Counted from the stretch's first letter, positions 8,972-17,984 are shown. The stretch: DNA of 64,000 nt from Kitasatospora sp. NBC_00315 (GCF_041435095.1 NZ_CP108025.1:5766001-5830000); one strand, 5' to 3'. A program made the numbers and translations. Notes: generated by a model not told the origin, from the letters alone.

Positions 8972-10102
8972 TCAGGCTGCCGGGCGGCCGAGGGTGAGCT
9001 CGGCGAAGCGGGCGAGCGAGGCCGTGCCGGGCGCGAAGTAGCCGGTGTGGCCGTGTGATCCGGTGGACGGGATGTGCCGGGCGCCGAAGCCGCCGGCGGT
9101 GGGGTCGGCGCCGTGGCCCAGGCCGAGCACCGAGACGTGCGGGACGTCGCCGATCCAGTCGGAGCCGTTGCGGTCGGTGGCCCAGAGCGGCACGCGGGGG
9201 TCGAGGGCGGCGGCGTCCGGCACACCCATGCCGGGGGAGCCGAGCACCACCACGCCGGAGACCTGCGCGGGCCCGGGGGCGGTCAGCCCGCAGACCACCG
9301 AGCCGTAGCTGTGGCAGAGGACGGTGGCGGGGGCGGCCGGGGAGGTGGTCAGCGCCAGGCCGGTGAGGAACCGGCCCAGCCGCTGCGCGCCGGCCTCGGC
9401 GAGGTCCTCGGTGGCGGCGTCCAGGCCGACCCCGACCGGGGTGGTGTAGCCCGCCCAGGCGACTACGGCCGCGTCCCGGCCGGTCGCCTCGTACAGGGCG
9501 CGGGCCATGCCGGCGGGGGCGCCGTACGGGTCCGTGGCGCGGTCGAAGCTCATCAGGTCGATGTCCGAGCCGGGCACCACGACGGCGGTGTGCCGGGCGC
9601 CGGCCAGGTCGCCGAAGACCTCGGCGACCTGACCCCGCCCGCGCGGGTCGAAGACGAGGATCCGCCGCCCGTCGGCCAGCAGGCTCCGGTAGCGCTCGGC
9701 GCGGGCCCGGGCGGCCTCGTGGTCCTGGCCGGTCAGCGCCGGGTCCTCGGCCCTGGCCCGCTCCCGGCCGAGCTCCTCGGTGAGGGCCAGCACGTTGGCC
9801 CGGTAGCGAAGCGGCACGGGCGCGCCGTCCAGGTTGCCCACGACCAGGGGGTGGCGCACGGCCAGGTCGTCGCGCCGGGCCGGCGACAGCGCGGCGAAGA
9901 AGGCCGCCACCTCGTCGGGCCGGGCGGTGGCGGGATCGGGCAGGCGCAGGCCCAGCGTGGTGTCGGCGACCCAGGCGGCGCTGCCCGGCGGCGGCCCGGT
10001 CACGGGGCTCTGCGTGTCGGCGGCGGCCCAGCCGCCCGCGCCGAGCAGGGTGGCGGTGGTGATCGCGGCGGCGGCCAGCGTCCGCCTGAAGCGCAGCAGC
10101 AT
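8972..10102 (-). CDS. Secreted DUF1023-type alpha/beta hydrolase (second paralogue)
   Basis: 376 residues with a short signal peptide (MLLRFRRTLAAAAITTATLL then Ala-rich). It shares the whole DUF1023 plan with the gene at 1,590-2,783: PLVVGNLDGAPVPLRYRAN, ILVFDPRGRGQVAEVFGDL, VVVPGSDIDLM, the nucleophile elbow LCHSYGSVVCG and the late GLGHGADPTAGGFGARH. Cys again precedes the nucleophile motif, so it is a feature of this subfamily here. It precedes the acyltransferase gene and lies downstream of a two-component system with which it shares a palindromic upstream element. The substrate is unknown. Confidence 0.85.
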   Translation of the reverse strand: MLLRFRRTLAAAAITTATLLGAGGWAAADTQSPVTGPPPGSAAWVADTTLGLRLPDPATARPDEVAAFFAALSPARRDDLAVRHPLVVGNLDGAPVPLRYRANVLALTEELGRERARAEDPALTGQDHEAARARAERYRSLLADGRRILVFDPRGRGQVAEVFGDLAGARHTAVVVPGSDIDLMSFDRATDPYGAPAGMARALYEATGRDAAVVAWAGYTTPVGVGLDAATEDLAEAGAQRLGRFLTGLALTTSPAAPATVLCHSYGSVVCGLTAPGPAQVSGVVVLGSPGMGVPDAAALDPRVPLWATDRNGSDWIGDVPHVSVLGLGHGADPTAGGFGARHIPSTGSHGHTGYFAPGTASLARFAELTLGRPAA

Positions 10103-10198
10103 CGTCTTCGTACTCCCTCGTCCGTCGGGTGCGACGGGAAGGAAGGTAGAAGGACGACGGCCCCGCCGGCGTCACACCGGGGGGCCAACCACCGGGTC

Positions 10199-10210
10199 GT
10201 ACCCGGGTAC
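10199..10210. promoter_or_regulatory. Candidate response-regulator operator GTACCCGGGTAC
   Basis: A perfect 12-bp palindrome about 97 bp upstream of the DUF1023 hydrolase start. The same 11-bp core (TACCCGGGTAC) occurs at 12267-12277, upstream of the sensor kinase gene. Sharing between the regulator operon and the adjacent operon suggests a binding site for the encoded NarL-type regulator; this is inferred from position only. Confidence 0.45.
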
Positions 10211-10231
10211 TCCTGCGGTACCTCCCGGGTC

Positions 10232-10903
10232 CTACTGACCCGGCGTCACCAGGCCCGATTCGTAGGCCAGGATCACCGCCTGGGCGCGGTCGCGCAGATC
10301 GAGCTTGGCGAGGACGCGGCCGATGTGGGTCTTCACGGTCTGCTCGGCGAGCACCAGGGCGGCCGCGATCTCCTGGTTGGACAGGCCCCGGGCGATCAGC
10401 TCCAGCACCTCGGTCTCCCGCGGCGTCAGGCCGTTCAGCCGCAGCTTCGGGTCCCGGCGTGGGGCGGGGCGGGTGCGGGCGAAGTCCTCGATCAGCCGGC
10501 GGGTCACCGAGGGCGCGAGCAGCGCCTCGCCGGCCGCGACCACCCGGACGGCGGCGATCAGGTCGGCCGGCGGGGCGTCCTTGAGCAGGAAGCCGCTGGC
10601 CCCGGCGCGCAGTGCCTCGTACACGTAGTCGTCCACGTCGAAGGTGGTGAGCATCAGCACCCGTGGGCGGTGCCCGCCGTCGGTGCGGCCGAGCAGCCGC
10701 CGGGTCGCCTCCAGGCCGTCCAGCTCCGGCATCCGCACGTCCATCAGCACCACGTCCGGGTGGGTGCGGCCGCTGACCTCCAGCGCCTGACGGCCGTCCG
10801 CCGCGTCGCCCACCACGTCGATGTCGCTCTGGGCGTTCAGCAGGGCGGCGAAGCCCGCCCGGACCATGGCCTGGTCGTCGGCGATGATCACACGGATGGT
10901 CAT
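10232..10903 (-). CDS. NarL/LuxR-family response regulator
   Basis: 223 residues. The receiver domain (1-120) has the acidic pair in IIADDQAMVRAG, the phospho-acceptor Asp near residue 55 in VVLMDVRMPELDG, a conserved Thr in LMLTTF and Lys in FLLKDAPP. The C-terminal LuxR helix-turn-helix (LTPRETEVLELIARGLSNQE, then KTHIGRVLAKLDLRDR) binds DNA. It overlaps the upstream kinase gene by 4 bp (ATGA), so the pair is translationally coupled. The stimulus is unknown. Likely targets are its own operon and the downstream hydrolase-acyltransferase operon, judged from the shared palindrome. Confidence 0.95.
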   Translation of the reverse strand: MTIRVIIADDQAMVRAGFAALLNAQSDIDVVGDAADGRQALEVSGRTHPDVVLMDVRMPELDGLEATRRLLGRTDGGHRPRVLMLTTFDVDDYVYEALRAGASGFLLKDAPPADLIAAVRVVAAGEALLAPSVTRRLIEDFARTRPAPRRDPKLRLNGLTPRETEVLELIARGLSNQEIAAALVLAEQTVKTHIGRVLAKLDLRDRAQAVILAYESGLVTPGQ

Positions 10904-12210
10904 GCGGCACTCTCCCCCGGGGTGTCGGTCGGCAGCGCGGCGGCGACCTTGAAGCCGCCGTCCGGCAGCGGCCCGGTGTCCAGCCTGCCATCCAGCAGCC
11001 GCACGCGCTCCCGCATTCCGGTCAGGCCGTGGCCGGTGCCCTCCGCCGCGTGCTCCAGGGAGGGCGACCGGGTCGTCGGCGCCGCGTTCACCACCGTGAC
11101 CAGCAGCCGGCCGTCCTGCAGCGCCAGCGACACCCAGGCCCGCGCACCGGGCGCGTGCCGCACCACGTTGGCCAGCGCCTCCTGGACGATCCGGTAGGCG
11201 GAGAGCTCCACCGCGGCCGGCAGCGGTCCGGCGGCCTCCGGGTGGACGGTCAGTTCGGCGGACACCCCGGCCCGGCCGACCGTTTCGAGCAGCTGGGGCA
11301 GCTGGGCCAGGCCGGGCTGCGGGGCGGTCTCGGCGCCGGACCCCTCGTTGCGCAGCACTCCCAGCAGCCGGCGCATCTCGGTCAGCGACTCCCGGGCGGT
11401 GCCCGCGATGGCGGTGAACTCGGCCACGGCCTCCTCCGGCACACCGGTCAGCCGGTACGGCGCGCTGGCGGCCTGCACGGCGATCACCGACATGTGGTGG
11501 GCCACCACGTCGTGCAGCTCACGGGCGATCCGGGCGCGCTCCTCCAGCAGGGTGCGCTGCCCGCGCTCGCTCTCGCTGATCTGCTCCTGCTCGGTGAGCA
11601 GCCGGCGGGCCTCGGCCCGCTCGCGCAGGGCGCCCCCGAACACCAGGACCGCGCCCGACAGGGCGATGACCAGCAGGCTGTTGTCCCCGCCGAAGCGGTC
11701 GGCGGGCGCCACCAGCGACATGGTCAGGGAGCCGGCGACGGTGGTCAGCCAGACGGCGAGCAGGGTCCGGCGGGGCTCGCGCAGCGAGAGCGGCACCATC
11801 AGCAGGCAGTAGCCGATGACCGAGGTGGCCGGCCAGGGCCAGACGGCGTCGGTGGTGCGGTCGGCGGCGAGCAGCAGCAGGGCGGTCAGCAGGTCGGCGG
11901 TGCCGATGATCCACCAGGCGGGCAGCGGGCGGCTGACCGCGAGCACCAGCGGCACGCTCTGGGCCACCGCCAGTGCGGCGGCCACGGCGGGGTTCAGCCC
12001 GTAGTCGTGGGTCAGCACCGTGATGCCGGTCGGCAGCAGTGAGGCCGCGGCGCCGACGGCGAGCAGGTACGGCAGGTGGTGCGGCCACCGCGGGAAGGTG
12101 CCGGCCGGCTGCGGGGTGCGGTCGGCGGACGGGCGGGCCAGGGCGCTCAGCAGGGTGGCCAGGCGGGCGGGTGCGGTGCGTCCGGTCGGCGGGTTCTCCA
12201 TGCGGCCCAA
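10900..12210 (-). CDS. Sensor histidine kinase (HisKA_3, NarL-partner type)
   Basis: 436 residues. The N-terminal third holds several hydrophobic segments (such as PYLLAVGAAASLLPTGITVL and VIGYCLLMVPLSL), so it is membrane anchored with little extracytoplasmic domain. The dimerisation box RARIARELHDVVAHHMSVIA contains the phosphorylated His. The ATPase region has IVQEALANVVRHAPGA (N box) and GTGHGLTGMRERVRLLDG (G box). This architecture matches Streptomyces intramembrane-sensing kinases that respond to envelope stress or membrane-active compounds. It is the first gene of the two-gene operon. Confidence 0.95.
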   Translation of the reverse strand: MGRMENPPTGRTAPARLATLLSALARPSADRTPQPAGTFPRWPHHLPYLLAVGAAASLLPTGITVLTHDYGLNPAVAAALAVAQSVPLVLAVSRPLPAWWIIGTADLLTALLLLAADRTTDAVWPWPATSVIGYCLLMVPLSLREPRRTLLAVWLTTVAGSLTMSLVAPADRFGGDNSLLVIALSGAVLVFGGALRERAEARRLLTEQEQISESERGQRTLLEERARIARELHDVVAHHMSVIAVQAASAPYRLTGVPEEAVAEFTAIAGTARESLTEMRRLLGVLRNEGSGAETAPQPGLAQLPQLLETVGRAGVSAELTVHPEAAGPLPAAVELSAYRIVQEALANVVRHAPGARAWVSLALQDGRLLVTVVNAAPTTRSPSLEHAAEGTGHGLTGMRERVRLLDGRLDTGPLPDGGFKVAAALPTDTPGESAA

Positions 12211-12266
12211 CCCTAGGAGAGCGGCCGGCGGTGGGGCGTCCCCCCGGGGTGGCGCCCCGCCCGTGA

Positions 12267-12277
12267 TACCCGGGTAC
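12267..12277. promoter_or_regulatory. Second copy of the TACCCGGGTAC palindrome, upstream of the kinase gene
   Basis: An 11-bp match to the element at 10199-10210, lying 57 bp upstream of the sensor kinase ATG in the 81-bp gap to the TetR gene. It is a candidate autoregulatory site of the two-component system. Confidence 0.45.
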
Positions 12278-12291
12278 GACGTCGCGGGCGG

Positions 12292-12990
12292 TCAGCGCCG
12301 CCAGTCGCCGGCCAGGGCGGGGCCGAGCTGGTCGAAGTGGCGCTCGATCAGGGCGATCATCCCCTCGGGGCCGCTGTCGCCCGCGCCGGTGGCGCTCTCG
12401 CTCTCGGCCTCGGCGGACCAGGCCAGGTGCGCCGAGCGCAGGACGCCGCCGAAGACCGCCGCCATCACCTTGGGGCGCAGGTCGGTGACCGGGTCCAGGC
12501 CCTCGCGTGCGGCGATCAGCCCGGCCACCACCCGCTCCTGTTCGGTGATCCGGCGCAGGTGGGCGGCGAGCAGGGTCGGGGTGTCCTCTATCAGCTGCAT
12601 GAGTTCCAGCGCGGTGGTCACGCCGCTCGGCCCGTCCGGCCGGCCGGCGGCGAGTTCGCGCCACGCCTGGACGATGGAGGCGCGCAGTGCCTGGAGCGGG
12701 CTCTCCTCGGCCGGGCGTCCGCGCAGGCAGGCGATGAAGAAGTTCTCGGCCTCGGCCATCACCGCGAGCGCGACCTCGTCCTTGTTGGCGAAGTAGCGGA
12801 AGAAGGTGCGTTGGGAGACGTCGACGGCGGCGGCGATCTCGTCCACGGTGGTGCGTCCGAAGCCCCGCTCCAGGAAGAGCCGGTGGGCGGCCTCGACGAG
12901 GGAGTCCCTGGTGCGCTGCTTCTTGCGCTCGCGCAGGCCGAGGACCCGGCAGGCCGGGTCGGGGGCGGTGGGCGTGAGCTGCGCGGCCAT
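12292..12990 (-). CDS. TetR-family repressor, probable regulator of the divergent MFS pump
   Basis: 232 residues from an ATG with GGAAGG upstream; the frame extends 45 bp further but without a ribosome site. The N-terminal TetR helix-turn-helix is clear (RERKKQRTRDSLVEAAHRLF, then TTVDEIAAAVDVSQRTFFRY and FANKDEVALAVM). The all-helical ligand-binding domain follows, with no residues that identify the ligand. It is divergent from an MFS drug exporter, and two inverted repeats built on TGTCA/TGACA lie between them. That fits the standard repressor/efflux design in which the drug releases the repressor. Confidence 0.93.
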   Translation of the reverse strand: MAAQLTPTAPDPACRVLGLRERKKQRTRDSLVEAAHRLFLERGFGRTTVDEIAAAVDVSQRTFFRYFANKDEVALAVMAEAENFFIACLRGRPAEESPLQALRASIVQAWRELAAGRPDGPSGVTTALELMQLIEDTPTLLAAHLRRITEQERVVAGLIAAREGLDPVTDLRPKVMAAVFGGVLRSAHLAWSAEAESESATGAGDSGPEGMIALIERHFDQLGPALAGDWRR

Positions 12991-13045
12991 GGTGGGGCCT
13001 TCCGACTGCGGGTGGGCACGGGTTTCGCTCACCACGATAGCGCTC

Positions 13046-13102
13046 TGACAAATGTCAGTACCGGCCAGAAGTCATGGTTTGCCGAATGTCAGCTACTGAC
13101 AT
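13046..13102. promoter_or_regulatory. TetR operator region with two TGACA inverted repeats
   Basis: TGACAAATGTCA at 13046-13057 and ATGTCAGCTACTGACAT at 13086-13102 are two inverted repeats sharing the TGACA half-site. They sit in the region between divergent tetR (start 12990) and the MFS gene (start 13214). The second overlaps CATAAT (13100-13105), a possible -10 box for the exporter. Placement and symmetry are as expected for TetR-family operators. Confidence 0.7.
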
Positions 13103-13213
13103 AATCTCCCTCCGGGAGTGGCGCCCGTCCGGCCCGAGCACTCGTGGGGACGGGTGGGCCGGGGGCGCCACGACCGTGTCCCGTGTCGTCCACGCACCCG
13201 GAAGGCCCCGCAG

Positions 13214-14818
13214 ATGAGCCAGTCCGTCGTCAAGAACGCGAAGGCGGATGCGCCGCCGCCCGGCGCGCCCGCCCGGGGGAGGAGCCTGCAGGGCCACCCC
13301 TGGCTGACCCTGCTGACCGTCGCCGTCGGCGTGATGATGGTCGCCCTGGACGGCACCATCGTCGCCATCGCCAACCCGGTGATCCAGGCAGACCTCAAGG
13401 CCTCGCCCGCCGACATCCAGTGGGTGACCAGCGGCTACCTGCTGGCGCTCGCGGTGTTCCTGATCACCGCCGGAAAGATAGGCGACCGCTTCGGCCACAA
13501 GACGACCTTCCTGGTCGGCGCGGTGGGCTTCGCCGGTGCCTCGGCCGCGATCGGCTTCGCCGGCAACATCCAGACGGTGATCGCCTTCCGCGTCCTGCAG
13601 GGCCTGTTCGGCGCGCTGCTCCAGCCCGCCGCCCTCGGCCTGCTGCGCGGCGCCTTCCCGGTCGAGAAGCTGAACATGGCGATCGGCATCTGGGCGGGCG
13701 TGATCGGTGCCTCCACCGCGGCCGGTCCGATCGTCGGCGGCCTGCTGGTCGAGCACGTGTCCTGGCAGTCGGTGTTCTTCATCAACATCCCGGTCGGCCT
13801 GCTCGCGCTCGCGCTCGGCATCTGGATCCTTCGGGACGTCCGCGCCGAGAACGCCGCGAAGTCCTTCGACATCCCCGGCATCCTGCTGCTCTCGGCCGCG
13901 ATGTTCATGCTGGTCTGGGGCATCATCAAGGCTCCGACCTGGGGCTGGGGCGACATCAGCACGATCCTCTTCCTCGGCGGCGCCGTCGTGGCCCTGGTCG
14001 CCTTCGCCCTCTGGCAGCGGGTCGCCAGGGAGCCCCTGATCCCGCTCAGCCTGTTCCGCTCGGTGCCGCTGTCGGCGGGCACCCTGCTGATGATCCTGAT
14101 GGCGTTCTCGTTCTTCGGCGCGATCTTCTTCGTGACCTTCTACCTGCAGAACGTGCACGGGATGTCCCCGGTCGACGCCGGTGTCCACCTGCTCCCGATG
14201 ACCGGAATGATGATCGTCGGCGCGCCGGCGGCCGGCGCCGCGATCGGCAAGGTCGGCCCGCGCATCCCGATCGTGGTCGGCATGGTCATCACCTCCGTGG
14301 CCATGTACGGCATGTCCACCCTGAACGCGAACTCCGGCAGCGGCGTGATGTCGCTCTGGTTCGTCCTGATGGGCCTGGGCATCAGCCCCGTCCTGGTCGG
14401 CGCCACCGAGGTCATCGTCGGCAACGCCCCGCTGGAGCTCTCCGGCGTCGCCGGCGGCCTGCAGCAGGCCGCCATGCAGGTCGGCGGCAGCCTCGGCACC
14501 GCCGTCCTGGGCGCGCTGATGGCGGCCAAGGTCACCGACGTGCTGCCCGGCAACTGGGCCGCGGCCGGTCTGCCGCCGGTCGAGGGGGCCGGCGCGCAGG
14601 GCCTGCGGCAGGCCGCCCAGCTCGGCATCGCCCCGCCCGCCCAGCCGGGTACGCCGCAGCAGGCCGTGGACGCGATGGCCGGCGCGGTGCACGACTCCTT
14701 CGTCAGCGGCATGTCGCTGGCCTTCGCGGTCGCCTCCGTGGTGGCCTTCGCGGCGGCGCTGCTCGGCCTGCTGGCCAAGCGCGGCAGCACCGACGCCGGC
14801 CCGGCCGTGCACATCTGA
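13214..14818 (+). CDS. MFS drug exporter, DHA2/EmrB-QacA type (14 TM)
   Basis: 534 residues from an ATG with GGAAGG 9 nt upstream. There are fourteen predicted membrane segments, the DHA2 pattern. The D1 motif in TM1 is VALDGTIVAIANPVI and the loop 2-3 motif A is GKIGDRFGHKTTF. TM5 has the antiporter C motif region (GVIGASTAAGPIVGG). The product is a proton-coupled exporter of hydrophobic drugs in the cytoplasmic membrane. It is divergently paired with the TetR gene, and the operator sequences lie in its promoter region. The substrate is unknown. Confidence 0.94.
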   Translation: MSQSVVKNAKADAPPPGAPARGRSLQGHPWLTLLTVAVGVMMVALDGTIVAIANPVIQADLKASPADIQWVTSGYLLALAVFLITAGKIGDRFGHKTTFLVGAVGFAGASAAIGFAGNIQTVIAFRVLQGLFGALLQPAALGLLRGAFPVEKLNMAIGIWAGVIGASTAAGPIVGGLLVEHVSWQSVFFINIPVGLLALALGIWILRDVRAENAAKSFDIPGILLLSAAMFMLVWGIIKAPTWGWGDISTILFLGGAVVALVAFALWQRVAREPLIPLSLFRSVPLSAGTLLMILMAFSFFGAIFFVTFYLQNVHGMSPVDAGVHLLPMTGMMIVGAPAAGAAIGKVGPRIPIVVGMVITSVAMYGMSTLNANSGSGVMSLWFVLMGLGISPVLVGATEVIVGNAPLELSGVAGGLQQAAMQVGGSLGTAVLGALMAAKVTDVLPGNWAAAGLPPVEGAGAQGLRQAAQLGIAPPAQPGTPQQAVDAMAGAVHDSFVSGMSLAFAVASVVAFAAALLGLLAKRGSTDAGPAVHI

Positions 14819-14840
14819 CCGGCCTGGCGACCGACCGTCC

Positions 14841-14869
14841 GCCCCCGGCGCCCGCGTGGCGCCGGGGGC
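14841..14869 (+). terminator. Hairpin terminator after the MFS gene
   Basis: A perfect 12-bp GC stem (14841-14852 with 14858-14869) and a 5-nt loop, 22 bp after the exporter stop codon, with no T tract. Confidence 0.75.
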
Positions 14870-14983
14870 GCGGTCGTCCCCGGCCGGGCGGCGGGCGCGG
14901 GGCGTGCGACGTCCGGCCGAATCACCCGCCCGCCGCGGGTGTGGCGTCTTGCGCGGGGATCGGACGCACGGTGGGCTGTGCGC

Positions 14984-16531
14984 ATGACCAGCCAGGATGC
15001 CAGCGGTGAGAAGCAGTCGTCCGGTCCGGGGTCACCCGGGCCCGGGCGGGTGGCCCGGTTCCTCGGCCGGCCGGGCGGGTTCGCCGCGGCCGCCGGCCTC
15101 GCCACGGCCGTCCTGATGGCCGTGCGGATCTTCCTGCCCGGCCCCGTCGGCATGGCCGACAACGGCGACGGCCCGCGCCGGATGTGCACCCTGGAGGCCG
15201 TCACGCGGCTGGAGCCCGGCTCCACGCCCTGGTGGTCGTACGCCAACTTCGGCTATGCGCACGCGGAGCCCGGCGGCTGCGACCCGGAGGCCGCCTACCG
15301 CAGCAGCGGCACCTGGCTGCTGCGCGCGGCGCAGCCGCTCGGGCACTGGCTCGGCCTGCCCGGGGTGGTCGATCTGCGGGCGCTCGCGGTGCTCTTCTGC
15401 CTGCTGGCCGGTCTTGCCACGGCCGTCTTCGCGGCGGCGCTGCGCGGCGGCCTCCCGGCACGCTCGCTGATCTGCGCGGCCCTGTTCGCCGTCGTCGGCG
15501 ACAGCGTCTTCGCGGGCTACGCCGCCTCTCCCTACAGCGAGGCGGCGGGGCTGCTCGGCATCCTCGCGGCCACCGCGGGAGCGGCGCACCTCGGCGGATC
15601 GGCCCGCGCACGGCTCGGCGGGCTGCTGGTCCTCACCGCCGGCGCGGTGGTCGCGGTGGCCTCCAAGACCCAGTCCGTGACGATGGCGGCCCCCTTCGCC
15701 GGCCTGCTGCTGCTCACCCGTGTCCCGCTGGGACGGGCGGCCGGCGCGTGGGCGAGCCGGGTGCTGCCGCTCTGCGCGACCGCCGTGATCCTGGCGACCG
15801 GGGTCGTCACCCTGCAGTGGCAGACCGAGTCGTTCAAGGTGATCAACCCCACCGAGGTGGTCTTCGTGGGCCTGCTCGGGACGAGCGCCGATCCGGCCGG
15901 ATCGGCCGTGGAGCTCGGCCTGCCGGCGGACTTCGCCCAGTACGCCGGGCGCAGCTGGTGGACGCCCGACCCGCCGCAGAGCGACCCGCGCTGGCCCCTG
16001 GTGCGCGACCGGATGACGTACGGCAACATCGCCGCCTTCCTGCTCAGGCACCCGGGCGTCGCCGCCGACATCGCGCTCGGGGCCGTCGAGGACTTCGACG
16101 CCGCCCGGCCCACCTACCTCGGGTCCTACCCGGTGGGCGCCGGGGAGCCGGCCGGCGCCCAGGAGTCGCGGCTGACCGTCTTCAGCGCACTGCTGCGGTT
16201 CCTCGGCGGCGGGACGCTGCTGCTGATCGTCCTGGCCGTCGGCGCGGTCGGGGCCCGGCGGCTGCGCGCCCTGCGGGACGACCCGCGCCGGCGCGCCCTG
16301 GTCGGCGCGGCGCTCTGCCTGGCCGGCATCACCGTCGCGCAGTTCCTGACCGCCGCGTACGGCGAGGCGATCGAGGGCGTCAAGCACCAGGTCTTCTCGC
16401 TCTTCGCCGCCGGGCTGGTCCTGGTGGTCGCCGCGGCCGCCGTCTGCTGCGCCCCGCGTCCGGCGGCCGTCGAGGGCCTGCCGGAGCCGGCCCGCCGGGA
16501 GCCGGAGCGGCTCCCGGAACGGGTCGGCTGA
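14984..16531 (+). CDS. Polytopic membrane protein, possible GT-C-type glycosyltransferase
   Basis: 515 residues from the ATG at 14984; a longer in-frame start at 14939 exists and neither has a strong ribosome site. About ten hydrophobic segments follow a short polar N-terminus. The first large loop begins MADNGDGPRRMCTLE after TM1. Acidic residues just after the first membrane helix are typical of GT-C lipid-linked sugar transferases, and the NGD segment resembles hexose transferases of the WsfD type. A second extracytoplasmic stretch (YAGRSWWTPDPPQSDPRW) precedes the C-terminal helices. It stands alone and is convergent with the photolyase gene, with only 13 bp between. The membrane nature is certain; the enzymatic role is tentative. 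Confidence 0.7.
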   Translation: MTSQDASGEKQSSGPGSPGPGRVARFLGRPGGFAAAAGLATAVLMAVRIFLPGPVGMADNGDGPRRMCTLEAVTRLEPGSTPWWSYANFGYAHAEPGGCDPEAAYRSSGTWLLRAAQPLGHWLGLPGVVDLRALAVLFCLLAGLATAVFAAALRGGLPARSLICAALFAVVGDSVFAGYAASPYSEAAGLLGILAATAGAAHLGGSARARLGGLLVLTAGAVVAVASKTQSVTMAAPFAGLLLLTRVPLGRAAGAWASRVLPLCATAVILATGVVTLQWQTESFKVINPTEVVFVGLLGTSADPAGSAVELGLPADFAQYAGRSWWTPDPPQSDPRWPLVRDRMTYGNIAAFLLRHPGVAADIALGAVEDFDAARPTYLGSYPVGAGEPAGAQESRLTVFSALLRFLGGGTLLLIVLAVGAVGARRLRALRDDPRRRALVGAALCLAGITVAQFLTAAYGEAIEGVKHQVFSLFAAGLVLVVAAAAVCCAPRPAAVEGLPEPARREPERLPERVG

Positions 16532-16544
16532 GGGCTCCCGGGCG

Positions 16545-17861
16545 CTACCGGCCGCGGCCCTGCTGGAAGCGTCCGGCCTCCAGGGCGACCAGCGGCGCCG
16601 GGTAGTCCGGCCGCTCCGCCAGCAGCCAGGGCCGGTGCACCGCCGCCCCGGGGACACCGGCCAGCTCCGGCACCCAGCGCCGGACGTACGCCCCGTCCGG
16701 GTCGAAGCGCTTGGCCTGGGTGAGCGGGTTGAGCACCCGGTTGGGGCGGGTGTCCGTCCCGGTGCCGGCCACCCACTGCCAGTTCAGCTGGTTGTTGGCG
16801 ACGTCGCCGTCCACCAGCAGCGACAGGAAGTGCGCGGCGCCCTCGCGCCAGTCCAGGTACAGGGTCTTCGCGAGGAAACTCGCGGTCAGCAACCGGGCCC
16901 GGTTGTGCATCCAGCCCTCGTGGGCGAGCTGGCGCATCCCGGCGTCCACGATCGGATAGCCGGTCAGGCCGGCCTTCCACGCGGTCAGCTCCGCCCGGTC
17001 GCGGTGCCAGTGGTCGCCGCGCGGCCGGTAGTCGGCGTGGGCGGCGTCGGGGCGGGCGGCGAGCACCTGGTGGTGGAAGTCGCGCCAGACCAGCTGCCGG
17101 ACGAAGGCCTCCGCGCCCGGCCCGCCGCGGCGCTGCGCCAGCGCGACGAGTTCGGCCGCCGAGAGGCAGCCGAAGTGCAGGTACGGGGAGAGCCGGGAGG
17201 TCTCGTCGCCGGCCAGGTCGTCGTGCACCTCCTCGTACGGCCCGACCTGCCAGGAGGACCAGAGCCGGCGGCCGGCCGACTCCCCGCCGGCCGGCAGCGC
17301 GGGGGAGTCCGGGCGGACGGCGGGCACCTCGGCGCCCCGGACGTCCTGCGGCACCCGGACGGCGCGCGGAGCCGCCACCGGGTGCCGGCGCTGCGCCGCC
17401 TGCCAGGCCCGCAGATAGGGGGTGAAGACCGCGTAGTGGTCCTTGCCGGCCGGAGTGACGGCGCCCGGGGCGAGAGCGGTGAGCACCGCGTCGTGCACCC
17501 TGAGCCGCTCGCCCAGGGCCTGGCGCAGCGCCCCCTCGCGGCGCTGGGCGAAGCCGCTCACCCCGGCCGCGACGTGCACGGACACCGCCCCGGTGGCCTC
17601 CGCCAGCCGGACGGTCTCCTCCACCACCGCGCCGCGCCGCACCACCAGCCGCCCGCCCCGGGCCCGCAGCCCGGCGTCGAGGTCGGCCAGGCAGTCGGCC
17701 AGGAAGGCGGCCCGGTTGGGCACCGCGAAGCCGGTGGCGGCGACCCCGTCGTCCAGGACGAACAGTGGCACCACCTCCTCGGCGTCGGAGAGGGCGGCGC
17801 GGAGCACGGGGTTGTCGTGCAGCCGGAGATCCTGGGTGAGGAGCGCGATGGAGGGCGACAT
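16545..17861 (-). CDS. phr: Deoxyribodipyrimidine photolyase (cryptochrome/photolyase family)
   Basis: 438 residues, normal for class I bacterial CPD photolyases. The N-terminal Rossmann antenna domain starts SIALLTQDLRLHDNPVLRAA. The C-terminal helical FAD domain contains LSPYLHFGCLSAAELVAL, FVRQLVWRDFHHQVLAARP, YPIVDAGMRQLAHEGWMHNR and WVAGTGTDTRPNRVLNPLTQ, the classic FAD and pyrimidine-dimer-binding motifs. It repairs UV-induced cyclobutane dimers in DNA using blue light. It is transcribed on its own from a start facing the terminator of aceE. No signs of damage or unusual residues. Confidence 0.96.
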   Translation of the reverse strand: MSPSIALLTQDLRLHDNPVLRAALSDAEEVVPLFVLDDGVAATGFAVPNRAAFLADCLADLDAGLRARGGRLVVRRGAVVEETVRLAEATGAVSVHVAAGVSGFAQRREGALRQALGERLRVHDAVLTALAPGAVTPAGKDHYAVFTPYLRAWQAAQRRHPVAAPRAVRVPQDVRGAEVPAVRPDSPALPAGGESAGRRLWSSWQVGPYEEVHDDLAGDETSRLSPYLHFGCLSAAELVALAQRRGGPGAEAFVRQLVWRDFHHQVLAARPDAAHADYRPRGDHWHRDRAELTAWKAGLTGYPIVDAGMRQLAHEGWMHNRARLLTASFLAKTLYLDWREGAAHFLSLLVDGDVANNQLNWQWVAGTGTDTRPNRVLNPLTQAKRFDPDGAYVRRWVPELAGVPGAAVHRPWLLAERPDYPAPLVALEAGRFQQGRGR

Positions 17862-17956
17862 GCCCCATGGCTATCGCCACCGTGCCCGCCGGCCGGCCCG
17901 ACACGCCCGGCGAACACCAGTACGCCGAGGAGTGCCGCCGAGCGGGGAACGCCGAA

Positions 17957-17984
17957 GGGCCGGACCCCCGAAGGGGTCCGGCCC
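17957..17984 (-). terminator. Hairpin terminator after aceE
   Basis: A perfect 12-bp stem (17957-17968 with 17973-17984) closed by a CGAA tetraloop, 18 bp beyond the aceE stop. It also lies beyond the start of the photolyase gene and separates the two units. Confidence 0.88.
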
